64,000 nt of DNA from Lutraria lutraria (Eukaryota; Mollusca; Bivalvia; Venerida; Mactridae): NCBI GenBank assembly GCA_964023205.1, contig OZ026843.1, forward strand, positions 9,963,093-10,027,092, written 5' to 3'. The position numbers and the translations under genes are program-made. The notes beneath the pieces are model-generated. The model had not been told where the DNA came from and searched no databases. It saw only the letters and a program-made list of their open reading frames with translations. This document shows positions 1 to 11,600 of this stretch, piece after piece. The stretch's first letter is position 1, and the number at the start of each line of letters is the position of its first letter.

Positions 1-1008
1 TGATCCACCGATGAAGTTACATTTCTTCATGAAGTTTTCTTGTTTCACTGCTCAGACTTTGTATGTAAATAGTTTGATATTTACATGATTTTGCCGGCTT
101 TATACAACTTGTGTTTAATGATTGAAAACTTGTGTGTAATAATTACCCTATAAATCAGCTGTATATTCAGTTGGTTGAGAAAACGCAAGCTTTATAACTT
201 GTCATTCCCTGTCATTTTTGTGTTGCACAAGATCAACGTTCCGTGACCGAACCAAGTCTTGATTACCTATTCTGTCTAGATTAGAACGGAAATGTAATAA
301 TATGTATTTTGGAGTCGAGTGTTAAATAAACTTGTGTGAAAGTTTAAAGGAATAATTAGTTTAAGATTGTTGTCACTTGTTAAATGTTCTGAAAGTGAAG
401 GTAATATATTCACTGTTGTATTTATAGTAGATTTCCATGGGTGAATTTAGTCTGTTCTCATTAAACCAATCTTTCTGTTGAGTCTATAATCGTTTGTGTC
501 AAGGTCATTGTGATAAATGAATACATTGTGTTATTTTACATATTCTTGTACACGTTGCTACCATCTTGATTTTTTTAACGAAATAAATTTGGGGTAAATT
601 GACTTTCCATCAATTAAGTTAATAACGTAAAAAAGCCTATTATTTGTCTTTCAATATTGTTAATTTGTTATTCGAACACATTTAAAGTTATAATTATTAT
701 CTACGTTGAAAATCATTCTTTAGTTTGGGAGATAATAATGTTATGATATTCTGATGAAATTACCAGAAAGCAGGTGTTGATGGCAAACTCACAGCAGCTG
801 GTGTTTTATTGGAACTACTGCTGTTAGATTTTGTATGTCTGAAAGTATAGTGTGCTTCTAGGCTTTTAGGAGTTTAACCTCAGCCTGCATGACATTGTGC
901 TTTTATGAATATAACAATTAATTGGTGTTGTTCCTTTACCATAGTTCACGTCTGTACAATGCCATGTAATACTGAACAGCCAGTCCATCTTAGTTTGGGC
1001 AATTAGTC

Positions 1009-1600
1009 AAGTAGGACAGTTGGTCAAGTAGATCAGTTGGTCATGCAAGAAGGACAGTTGGTCAAGTAGATCAGTTGGTCATGCAAGAAGGACAGTTGGT
1101 CAAGTAGATCAGTTGGTCATGCAAGAAGGACAGTTGGTCAAGTAGATCAGTTGGTCATGCAAGAAGGACAGTTGGTCAAGTAGATCATTTGGTCATGCAA
1201 GAAGGACAGTTGGTCAAGTAGATCAGTTGGTCATGCAAGAAGGACAGTTGGTCAAGTAGATCAGTTGGTCATGCAAGAAGGACAGTTGGTCAAGTAGATC
1301 AGTTGGTCATGCAAGAAGGACAGTTGGTCAAGTAGATCAGTTGGTCATGCAAGAAGGACAGTTGGTCAAGTAGATCAGTTGGTCATGCAAGAAGGACAGT
1401 TGGTCAAGTAGATCAGTTGGTCATGCAAGAAGGACAGTTGGTCAAGTAGATCAGTTGGTCATGCAAGAAGGACAGTTGGTCAAGTAGATCAGTTGGTCAT
1501 GCAAGAAGGACAGTTGGTCAAGTAGATCAGTTGGTCATGCAAGAAGGACAGTTGGTCAAGTAGATCAGTTGGTCATGCAAGCAGGACCGATGGTCAAGCA
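1009..1600. repeat. 38-bp minisatellite, about 15 copies
   Basis: The unit contains TTGGTCATGCAAGAAGG then ACAGTTGGTCAAGTAGATCAG. The word CATGCAAG recurs 15 times from 1042 to 1574 at exactly 38-bp spacing. Units are almost identical (one shows ATTTGG for AGTTGG), so the array is young or homogenised. Each unit itself is two diverged half-repeats around GTTGGTCA. Confidence 0.97.
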
Positions 1601-2144
1601 GGATGGTTGGTTAAGCTGCAGAATACTCAAACTCTGAGTTTGAATGCAGACATCTGAAAATACTAAAAATAATTTCTCAACTTACAACATTATACAACTA
1701 GATCCAAGCAGCCAAAGATTTTAAACTAGGTACAAAAATACAGAACAGGTGTAGGGATCACTATAAAAGAGTTTGCCAATAGAACTTACTGTATATATGT
1801 TTGTATTGTGGCTGATGCTGTTACAGTGCTTAAACTAAATTGCTCTGATATTTACATCAGTAGGTAAAATATAGTGGTGTGGAAATTTGCCTGGCAAGGT
1901 GTGTTAACGCAGTTCTAAAATAAGTTCATAATTTCATTTATAGGTGCAATTATAATTGTGGGAGAAATCTCAGAAATCTGCCTGTTACTATAATTTTCTG
2001 TGCTTTATGTTTTTCTGTTGTCTTACTTCATCTACTGCCCTTGTTTCTGTCTATCTTATCATGATTGTCACATCACCTTTGAGATGTAAGGTATATGTGA
2101 AATGTGATGCATTTTGATTTTAGGCAATATTTAAAATAATACTT

Positions 2145-2226
2145 AAAACAAGCTCGCAGGGAAGATTGGGCCTATGCCTAACTGCGTTGCCTCTATAAAT
2201 AAAGTCTTTATTATTATTATTATTAA
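2145..2226 (+). mobile_element. Probable retroposon 3' tail fragment
   Basis: The segment ends in GCCTCTATAAATAAAGTC followed by TTTATTATTATTATTATTA. An AATAAA signal followed directly by a (TTA)n microsatellite is typical of a LINE or LINE-dependent element 3' end. No coding remnant is visible. Confidence 0.45.
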
Positions 2227-2744
2227 GCAAACCAACATTTTGATCCTAGAAACAATTAACAAGGCTAATGGAACTGGTGTTTGGGATGAGGGTCTTAGAC
2301 ACCCCCAATAATTTCAGCTGTATTGGTAATAAATGTTCAGTGGGCATGATTGACCTGCTTTGAGGATAATGGCGTGTCATGTGATATGTCATGTGCTGTG
2401 ATTGGTCTCTTAGCATGTTGTTTATCTAAGTTTCAGTCTGTGATAGTAACAATGTTACACATAGAGGACTGTTACCAGGGATGTGGGTGTATGTTGAATA
2501 GTTACCAATAATTTATTGATAGTAATAAAAATGTATCCTGCAGACATCTGAATCTAGAACATTATAAAAAAACACTTTGATAAAAAATTAGTCACTTTGA
2601 GGCAGAAATCACTATTTCATTCATCTTTACCTCAGACATTAGGTCAGCTGCCATCTACCTTTTTATTGACTCATTTTCAGCTTTTCCTCAGTTATAATGG
2701 CTTGGGTGGGAATAACCTTAACCTGGATATAACGTGTTATTTTA

Positions 2745-2984
2745 GGCCATCCTTACAAAATGTTTGTTTATGGTAACCCTACCTAGAGATTTTTCAGTAG
2801 GGAAGTTGGTAGGAAATAGTTTTTTTACAATTTATTTGTTTACATTGAATCCAAAATACCTGTCAAAATGCTGTTTATATATATTGAAAAAAAATACCAA
2901 AGAGACCAAAAAAGGTTCGATAGGGCCGTTTTTTGTGAGTTAGTGGTAGCGTAACTCCAAACAATATATTTTTTAAGGATGGCC
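2745..2984. mobile_element. MITE with TTA target duplication, copy 1
   Basis: The terminal inverted repeats begin GGCCATCCTTA and end TAAGGATGGCC, extending imperfectly to about 25 bp. TTA flanks both ends (2742-2744 and 2985-2987). A 3-bp TTA duplication is typical of PIF/Harbinger derivatives. About 240 bp with no coding capacity. The second copy is at 15904-16115. Confidence 0.8.
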
Positions 2985-5269
2985 TTACTTCTCACTTTCA
3001 GTGTTTTGTGAAGTTTTGATTGGTCCTTATTGGCTTTATAATGCTCAATATTTACTTCTTGACTTGTATTTTAATTTCCATTATTCAATGGCTTCCTACC
3101 TGAATTTTTAGCATAATGTATACATTTTCAAAACCATTGAACATAAGATCTTTACCTTATAGTATGATTCATAGAAAGGAGTTCACCAGTATCCCTGTTG
3201 ACCTATTTTCTTGTGATGAAAACTTATAATCCCATAATGTTGACTCATGTATTGTTTATCTTACTGTCAAGATGGAGGTGATTCAGTGGTTCAGATCTTT
3301 TTTTATTGATCATAAAGGCATATTTTTGGGGGAATCCTGTTTATACCTTACATCTGTTTTCTTCCTAGTGTAATGATCTTGATTTTCATAGCCCATGTGT
3401 ACAGAACTCCTGTTTATTGCTCTTGTCTGTGTGATCTCTGTGTGATAACGTAATGTGTTGGTTTTAGAAATCAGGATATCTATACTCATATTGTCAGCAA
3501 CTTGCCTGACTTGCATGTTGACCTTGGACTAGTGACATTTTGTTTATTTTAAGGTTTTCAGACCAACCTAACATCGTTTCCAATTTTCATTCTCTCTCTG
3601 CCATCTCTTCCGCAATGACAGATTGTACATTGTAAGGTATGTTCATGATGGTCTGCAGTTCAAATGTTCTGAAGTCTCTATTAGTCCGACTACACTGTCT
3701 GTGTTCAGAGATTGTTGGGTGATATTTGCAGTCCACAGCCTATTTATGCATGCTCTATGATATTATGAATATATATAATATATGAAAATACTGAAAGTTC
3801 TCCTGGAAGCTGATATTACTTAGACTTTCACTGTAACAAATTGGAACGGGAACCAGTTAAACATTTGCATGGCGGATGCAGAAAACATGTAGCACTTTGG
3901 TCCGCATAAAAATTCATACGTGCCGAGCAAGTAACAACTGTGGATAGCTGAACTATCGTTTAACTCCAATAATATATGTACATTAAGGTATACATCTATG
4001 GTACCAGTATTCTTGTACCAGTTACTGGCAGTATTTCTTGATATGTAAATATGATCCTTGCCACATTTTTCATTCTTTCTTCTCATTTTTTGTATGATAG
4101 ATTTTTGATGATGAACAACCAAGTGGTTTGCTTTATGTCGGTTAGGAGCATATCTTACCTATAATGCTTTGCAAGTTAATTGCTTCACTATGAGTGCAGT
4201 TGATACCTGCATGAAGTTGTTAGCTCTCTCACAGAGACTATTATTATACAAGCTGCTCGAGTGTTATGCTTTCCTATTCTTTCTTCAGGCTGTTTGTTCT
4301 TACCAACAGTTTCCTTTTCATGTTTTGAGAATCTTAAGGACTATGCTGAAGTGGAACCAAATTCTGGTTTCTATTTATATAAATTTGGTTTTGTTGTTAG
4401 TTGTTGTAACCAAGAAAAATGCAGATCTTGAGTTCACTTACCGTTGTATCTCAGAAATTATCGCAATTCTTGATTCCCAGAGTACTAAAATCATTATCAT
4501 AGTGTTCACTGACTGACCAGTCCTGTGGTCTATGTTGATAATTTAACTGATGTATATTGAATGTTTTGTGCATGATATATCTAACTACATCAGTGTATCT
4601 AGACTGATATAAGGTAGTTTTTATGCCAAACCCTTGATGTGTACATATCAAAGTTATTGCATGTTGTTGTGTTGGATCTGGATTGCTAATTAATGTTGAC
4701 TGTCTGAGGTTAATCCTAGTGTTTTTTTCTGCAACATTGCATATTGTATTGATGAAGATGAGTTATTTAGTGATTACTAAGTATCTGTCACATGTACATT
4801 GTACAATGATATGGGGGGGGGGGAGGTTATAACTGTTGTGCTTATAGACACTTAGCTACAGTTTGTTTGATTTGATAGGTCATTCAATGTTCATTATTAT
4901 TATGAGAGATAGTATGTCCCCCTAATCAAAGGGCTGGATGTATTGCTTTGCTCGTGTTGGGTCGGACTCCATCAACACAAGAAACATTGTCTGACCAATA
5001 ACAAGAAATTACTATCCAACTGGCATTTGGAGGCCATCCATGTTTGACAAACATCTCTTGATTTTCTTCTAATGTGCATTTGTGGTTATTAATTTTCACA
5101 AATATATTCAACTTCTGTTTTGTTGCCGTTTAAGTGATTGAAACTTGTAACCTAATTTAAAATAATAATGAAAAACATCTCATCAAGAAAATAATGTGCT
5201 TGATAGAAAATATTTTTTGTGATTTTCATGTAAATTATTACAACTTTTGTCTCAAATTTAATGAAAATA

Positions 5270-5350
5270 AAGGCTTTGGGGGATTTCCCTAATCTTCCAT
5301 GTGGACCTCTTAGTAGGTCAAAGGTCAAGGTCACCCTGAGGGGGGGGGGG
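5270..5350 (+). repeat. Repeat fragment with triple AGGTCA half-sites
   Basis: AGGTCA occurs at 5315-5320, 5322-5327 and 5328-5333, followed by CACCCTGAGGGGG. The same segment recurs at 26970-27006. It looks like the 3' part of a dispersed element. The arrangement reads as a DR1 plus an abutting half-site for nuclear receptors. Confidence 0.6.
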
Positions 5351-5988
5351 CATTGTGTTTTAAAAACACATTTTGTTTTTTCACTTGTTTTACAAGAATC
5401 TTGTATATTAGTTATAATATCACTTCAGTGAGTGGAGACTCTAAGTTAATATATAAACACTACACCTATAATAGTGATTTATTTATATTAATGTGTACTG
5501 TGAGTTTAAATGACTAACTTCCTTACATTGAAAAATATGTGTATTCAAAAATGTGATTTGTCTTATTATTATGTGCTGTGGTGTGTTACTGTATAGAAGA
5601 TCAATTATCTTGTCTCTGGTAGATTCAACTATTTTATCTTTATACAAATTTGCTTAAGGACTAAAGTACTGTGCAATTCAGAGGAGTGTTGACTTAACTT
5701 CCTTGATGAAAGTATAGTGTTACCTGATTTATAAATATTCACCATTTTGGGACATAGGATATATTGAAAGGTAGCTAATTTACTCTTTTGTGGATGATCT
5801 TTTTAACATGACACAGATTTCATATAAAAGTCTAAATCTTGCTAGACAGAAGTGTTAGCTTGTCAGATGAAATATTTGTTTGTTTACATTTGGTTTTATT
5901 CCACTGGACCCTAGTTTAAGTACTTCATCACTTAAAGTAGGTCATGCAACCACCGTCCCCTAGAAAACTATTGACTGAGACATAATTA

Positions 5989-7362
5989 TACCCCCAGATA
6001 TGAAATATATGGGGGCTATATTGGATTCACGCTTGACGGTTGGTCGGTCGGTCGGTCGGTCGGTCCGTGCGTCTGTAGACACAATTTGTCCGGAGATTTT
6101 CTCAGCAACTACTTACAGGATTTCAATGAAACTTCACAGAAGTGATCAGTAGTAAGCCTAGTTGTGCATGCTTAAAGCATTTTTCGTTCGGATTAATTTT
6201 CACTGAGTTATACCCCTTTGTTGTTTTTATTCAGTATATACAATAGGCAAATTTTGTCCGGACAATTTCTCAGCAATAACTCATAGGATCTCAATGAAAC
6301 TTCACAGAAGTGATAAGTAGTAAGCCTAGTTGTGCATGCTTAAAGCAATTTTCGTTCGGAATAATTATCACTGAGTTATACCCCTTTGTTGTTTTTATAC
6401 AGTTATACAATAGGCAAATTTCTGTCCGGACAATTTCTCAGCAACTACTCACAGGATCTCTATGAAACTTCACAGAAGTGATCAGTAGTAAGCCTAGTTG
6501 TGCATGCTTAAAGCATTTTTCGTTCGGATTACTTTTCACTGAGTTATAGCCCTTTGTTGTTTTTATACAGTATATACAATAGGCAAATTTTGACTGGACA
6601 ATTTCTCAGCAACTACTCACAGGATTTCAACGAAACTGTGCAGAAGTAATAAGTAGTTAGCCTAGTTGTGCATGCTTAAATCATTTTTCATTTGGATTGA
6701 TTTTCACTGAGTTATAGCCCTTTGTTTTTTTCTACAGTATATACAATAGGCACATTTTGTCCTGACTATTTCTCATTGACTATTGCCAGGAATTCAATAA
6801 AACTTCTCAGAAGTGATAAGTAGTTAGCCTTGTTGTGCATGCATTAAGCTTGTCTTGGTTGGTTAAATTTTCACTGAGTTATGGCCCTTTGTTGTTTTTT
6901 ATACAGTGTATATACAATATCTCAGTAACTACTCATAGGAATTCAATGAAACTTCACAGAAGTTATAAAAAGTAAGCCAAGTTGTGCATGCAATAACCAG
7001 GTTTTGTTTGGATTAATTTTCACTGAGTTATGGCCCTTTGTTTAATACAATTAGGTAAATTTTGCCTGTACCATTTCTCAGCAACTACATGCAGGAATTC
7101 AGTGAAACTTCTTAGAAGTGATAAGTAGTTTGCCAAGTTGTGCATGTCCACAACAGGTTTTGTCCAAGTAAATTTTATTGAGTTATGGCCCTTTGTTATT
7201 TTTTATATAATGTATATTTAGAAACTGGTCAGGATATATCTAAGCAACAATTTGCAGGTATTAAAAAAATGAAAATGCATTATATTTCCCTCTGTAAAAT
7301 GTAATAATAACTGTGTCAAGGCCGCATCTGGGGGTATTCATCACCTTTAGTGATAGTTCTAG
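5989..7362 (+). mobile_element. Helitron-like (pearl-type) element with 168-bp core array
   Basis: The 5' end has ATACCCCCA then a matching TGGGGG hairpin arm, followed by a (GGTC)n microsatellite at 6038-6065. The core holds about 8 tandem units whose CTCAGCAA landmarks start at 6101, 6269, 6437 and 6605 (168 bp apart), then decay. The 3' end is GGGGGTATTCATCACC, a small stem (TCAC/GTGA) and CTAG at 7359-7362. Hairpin plus CTAG ends with a microsatellite and satellite core is the structure described for non-autonomous Helitron-like elements in bivalves. No Rep/helicase is present. Confidence 0.7.
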
Positions 7363-7851
7363 TTAAATTTACATTCTTAAATCATCCATTTGTTTGGTTG
7401 CACCTTGTGACAACTACAGTATCATGTTACTTATGATGAGATTGTATATGTCAGGCTCAGGAGCAGGCCGGAGCTAGCTGTCTGTTATGATATTTGAGCT
7501 GAACTATTGTTGCTTAGTGATGGTGTAATGGTAGTATGATACTTCAATTTGTGTTAAGTGAAAAATTCATGAGTTTAGATTATGAAATGCCTTTATTTCA
7601 AATATTCAATTTTGTTGATTTTTTTTTCAACACTCGGACAACTTTATTATTGATTCATGTTAATCAGTGTTGACAATTTGTTAGTGAAAAGTTGTACTCA
7701 GAATGCATCATGCTACTTGTGCTCAATGTGATCAATATTCTTCTTCATTACTGTTTATTATGCTTACAAGATAAGTGTGTATACCTGTGTGATTTATTGC
7801 CCTGTTCCCTTTGATGTTAATGTATGTATATAACTTTGTAAATCTAGATGA

Positions 7852-8190
7852 AACTTATGTCTGATTGCAAGTTGTTATTCACTCTTTGTAATTCCAAAGG
7901 AAACTTATGTCTGATTGCAAATTGTTATTCACTCTTTGTAATTCCAAAGGAAACTTATGTCTGATTGCAAATTGTTATTCACTCTTTGTAATTCCAAAGG
8001 AAACTTATGTCTGATTGCAAATTGTTATTCACTCTTTGTATGTCCAAAGGAAACTTATGTCTGAATGCAAATTGCTATTCCTTCTTTGTAATTCCAAAGG
8101 AAACTTATGTCTGTATGCAATTGCTATTCACTCTTTGTAAGTCCAAAGGAAACTTATGTCTGATTGCAAACTGTTACTCGCTACAGTTGT
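7852..8190. repeat. 50-bp tandem repeat, about 7 copies
   Basis: The unit contains ACTTATGTCTGATTGCAAAT then TGTTATTCACTCTTTG and CCAAAGGAA, repeating every 50 bp. The first four units are near identical and the last three diverge. One open frame across it is incidental. Confidence 0.93.
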
Positions 8191-8535
8191 GCATTATGTA
8201 TCAGTGTTATTATTTACTTCTGTTATTCTTTGACTTTTCATAAGACAGTTGAGTAACTGAAATCTTCCTGATTTTACAAGATGAAAGATTGGAGATATTC
8301 ATGAATGTTTCATGGCAGGTTATTGATGCTTGTTTTCATACTAATCCAGTACATTGTCTTGTAATGATACTGGTATAATGGCATGTATACTTCAAATGTT
8401 GTTATGACTTGTATACTTCATGTATTGTTATAACTTATGTATACTTCATGTAATGGTATGTACTATCATGTATGATTCATGTATGGTCTTATTGATTCAA
8501 TGTATGATTCATGTATCATTTTGTTTACATTTCAG

Positions 8536-8687
8536 CTGGTTCTTATGTGGCACTGACACTTCTAGGCAAACCTTCTAGCTCCCATTCTTCTTCAAACCGG
8601 GAGTCTATCATTGAGAGGGACCCATCTTCATGCAGGGATTCACAGGGGTCATTCAGGGATTCAATTACTGGACCCCAGCCTGTAGAT
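8536..8687 (+). CDS. ARHGEF11/12: Exon 1 in window: end of PDZ domain and ITGP motif
   Basis: It enters at phase 1 (two bases complete a split codon). It reads GSYVALTLLGKP, the last strand of a class I PDZ domain as in LARG and PDZ-RhoGEF. A Ser/Arg-rich stretch follows, then SITGPQPVD, which matches the ITGPKP motif that follows PDZ in ARHGEF12. The donor is gtaagt and the exit phase is 0. The rest of PDZ must be encoded more than 8.5 kb upstream, beyond the left edge. Confidence 0.9.
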
Positions 8688-11600
8688 GTAAGTACATTAG
8701 GACCTTTTTGCCATGATAAAACTATGTAATTAATTGGGACCAGAATTAACTGGCAGTGTATCAGTAAAATAACTGACACAGAAACTTGAGCAATGTTCCA
8801 TTGGCTCTTTGACTCTAGTCTCATTCACATGCAGGGTGACCTTTCATCATCCAGTTTCAATCCACATACCCTTGATGCAAGATATATATGTTTCAAGTTG
8901 TCCTGGACCCTAGCCTCATTTAGATTTGAGTGATAGATCAATGTTGTTGGGAAAGTATTGGCTGTAAGAATGCTAACAGACCTCTATTTACCTACTTACA
9001 GCTACTAAGGATAGTAAAAACATGCTTGATATTTCAGTAGCTATTCTCCAACTTGGTTTATACCCCTGCTGTTATTAGCATCAAGATCTGGCTTCAGACA
9101 GAAGATTCCACTGCTTTATGGATTTAGATTTGAATGTCATAAGTGTTTTAATTGGCAATTTAAAATTTTACGGGTATTTAGACTATACATGATAATAAAG
9201 TACTCTGCCAACATTAAACTTCAGTTAATGTGATTCTGGTAGGAATACAACTGTTGGCTGTTGATTTGCAGGTAATATATTGTGTTGGTTAAATGAAGAA
9301 GTAGGTGTATATACACTCACTAAGTTCTTCAACTTGTATTTCTCTGGCATCAGTCCAGTATGTTACATATAACAGTACATGAAAAACTGATTGCCCAAGC
9401 ATCCAGTACCGGAGTGTCTGTGAAACTTCTATCATGTGTCAGTGACTCCCATTACAATGTTATCTAAATGTTCCTTTGTTGTAATGATGGCCTTTAAGCA
9501 TTCCTTATTTATATCAATTCCTTTCTGGTAATCATATACATGCACTGTATAGGCCAGTGTTGTATAAGGTATGTGTACAGTCTCAGAATGCTGTCTTGCC
9601 ATTGGTCAACTCCATTGTTGCCATTGTAAACCAACCAATCAGGTCTTTGGTTTGAGATTTGTCTCACTCATTTTTGGAAACTTTAAATCCTGGACATGGA
9701 TCAGGTCACATATTTGTTTTGCAGGAAGGTGAATATTACTCTATGTCCCTATGTAAATATAGTGTGCAATGTCTTCTACCTTACTAGAATTCAAGCTTGT
9801 ATTGTACTGAAAATAAGGAATGGTCGTGACTTGACATGTCACATGATATGTCACATGATAGACCTTCTGTAACAGCTGTATATGTTTGGTCAGTTACAGT
9901 GTTATGTGACCTGTGGTTGATAACTGTTGAGTTTACTTGATTTGTTTACATTATCAACTTAGAAATCAAGTAAAGTAATTACATTGATGTGAAAGTGTTG
10001 TCCATCCTTAATTGTTTAAGTTGTGAGCTCAAATGACTACCAAATTATTTTTACCAAATTTTGTTCTGATCTGAACTTAAATTTTCTGCTGAGGATTGGC
10101 CACTTGAACTTAATAATAATTACAGTTCAATCCAATCTTAAATATTGGTCATAAGTCTTGTCTGAATGCTTGTGAAATTAGAATCAGTGGTTTACTATTT
10201 TTATATAATGTCTAAAATAAACCTACTAAATTGTTCTTTATCAGCAAAGTTGATGTGACCAATGGTATATGCAGAGCATTGAAGCATAATTTGTTTACTA
10301 TAGTACTACCATAGGATGGCTTATAATGGCTCTCTCTGGTAGCAATTGGAGTGGGTCAAAGTTGACAACACTTGCAACATAGAGCCCGTGGATATCGGAT
10401 CTAAATTGTATCTACAGAATGGAATGGATTTAGTCACAAGTCATGCCTAGACAATGCAGTACAGTACTGTTCAGTCTGGTCTATGAATCAAATATGATAT
10501 GGCAAGGTTTTGTCTGTCTGGGTTGTATAATCATACTGTACAATTGTATGGTACACCCTATCTGGACGTTTGGCACACTATACGCACATGTTTAATATCA
10601 TTCTTACATGATTACCATACAATCCCTGCTGAGCTTGGAAACAAGACAGTTTTCTCGTATAGGAATCTTGAATAATGAATAATTATATTTCCTGTTTTAT
10701 TCATTTCAATAAAATGATCTGGAGATGTGCCGTGTGTAGTAAATCATTATAGATGGGAAGTAGTGGCTAATTGAGATGAATTAAATGTTTATAGATCTGC
10801 CTTCACCATTTGCATCTTGATCATGACATGTATTACATATATTTATACATGTATCTTATGTGTCTAGCACAATGGAGTTAAATTTGTTCATTTAACCTGA
10901 TGAAACAACAATGTTAAGTAGCAATGTAGTTTACAATTATTCTTATGTTTTGTAAATATGCAAATTTCAGCCCAAAGTAGTAAGTTTCACGTTACATTAA
11001 CTCCGACTGTTGTATCTGATATATATATGTTTGCAGTGCAATATCTCTTTTATCTACTACCATATGTGTATGTCTACATTACATGTTCATGTACTAGTTT
11101 GTATTTTGTATTCTGCTTAGATATAGTGAAACTTTTGACTAGTATTTTGTTAAGAAATAACAGTTTTGCACTGTTTCCTAGGTAGCTCGTCATGTATTTA
11201 ACACAAATGTGTTATTTAAAATTTAACTTAACATTGATGGGTGGTTATATTGTTTTATATGAGCATTACCTGGGTCTCAAGTCTGCAAAACAACCTCTTT
11301 ATAAATCTCTATCTTTCTGACTGAGCTAATTTGATGGACTTTTTTATTTTCAATTGGAAACGTCCTGTCAGTATAATATTTTAAAAGTAATGCTTTCAAA
11401 TTTGTAAGTCTAAAACACTGAAGGAGCTGTCTGTCTCACTGTTAATATGCTGACTGTCTCTGTCACTAAGATGCATGTCTTCCAAGGTGCTCAGTACCTG
11501 CTTAATATCTGCTCAATATCTGTCACTAAAAGACTTACTTGTCTTATGTGCTCAGTTTATGTCAATAAAAGACTTAATTGTCTTACAAGGTGCTCAATAC

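Larger units (their letters stand above)
1..8535. other. Upstream intron (5' part of gene outside window)
   Basis: No exon is supported here. The stretch is AT-rich, and its open frames are short and unlike any family. It must be intron, because exon 1 begins mid-PDZ in phase 1. It holds the repeats listed separately: a 38-bp array, a retroposon-like tail, a TTA MITE, a nuclear-receptor-site repeat, a Helitron-like element and a 50-bp array. G runs occur near 4812-4823 and 5339-5350. 8384-8520 has loose repeats of a TATACTTCATGTA motif. Confidence 0.75.

Noticed and set aside
1042..1580. CRISPR-like array
   Set aside because: The repeats are contiguous 38-bp units with no unique spacers. The window is eukaryotic.
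2370..2400. Repeated GTCATGTGATATGTCATGTG here and TGTCACATGATATGTCACATG at 9835-9860 as regulatory E-box clusters
   Set aside because: The two sites are similar, but only two copies exist and no promoter context is visible. This may be a small dispersed repeat.
4169..4516. 115-codon plus-strand frame in the upstream intron
   Set aside because: Hydrophobic, AT-rich, no domain, no splice or homology support. It is probably chance in low-GC sequence.
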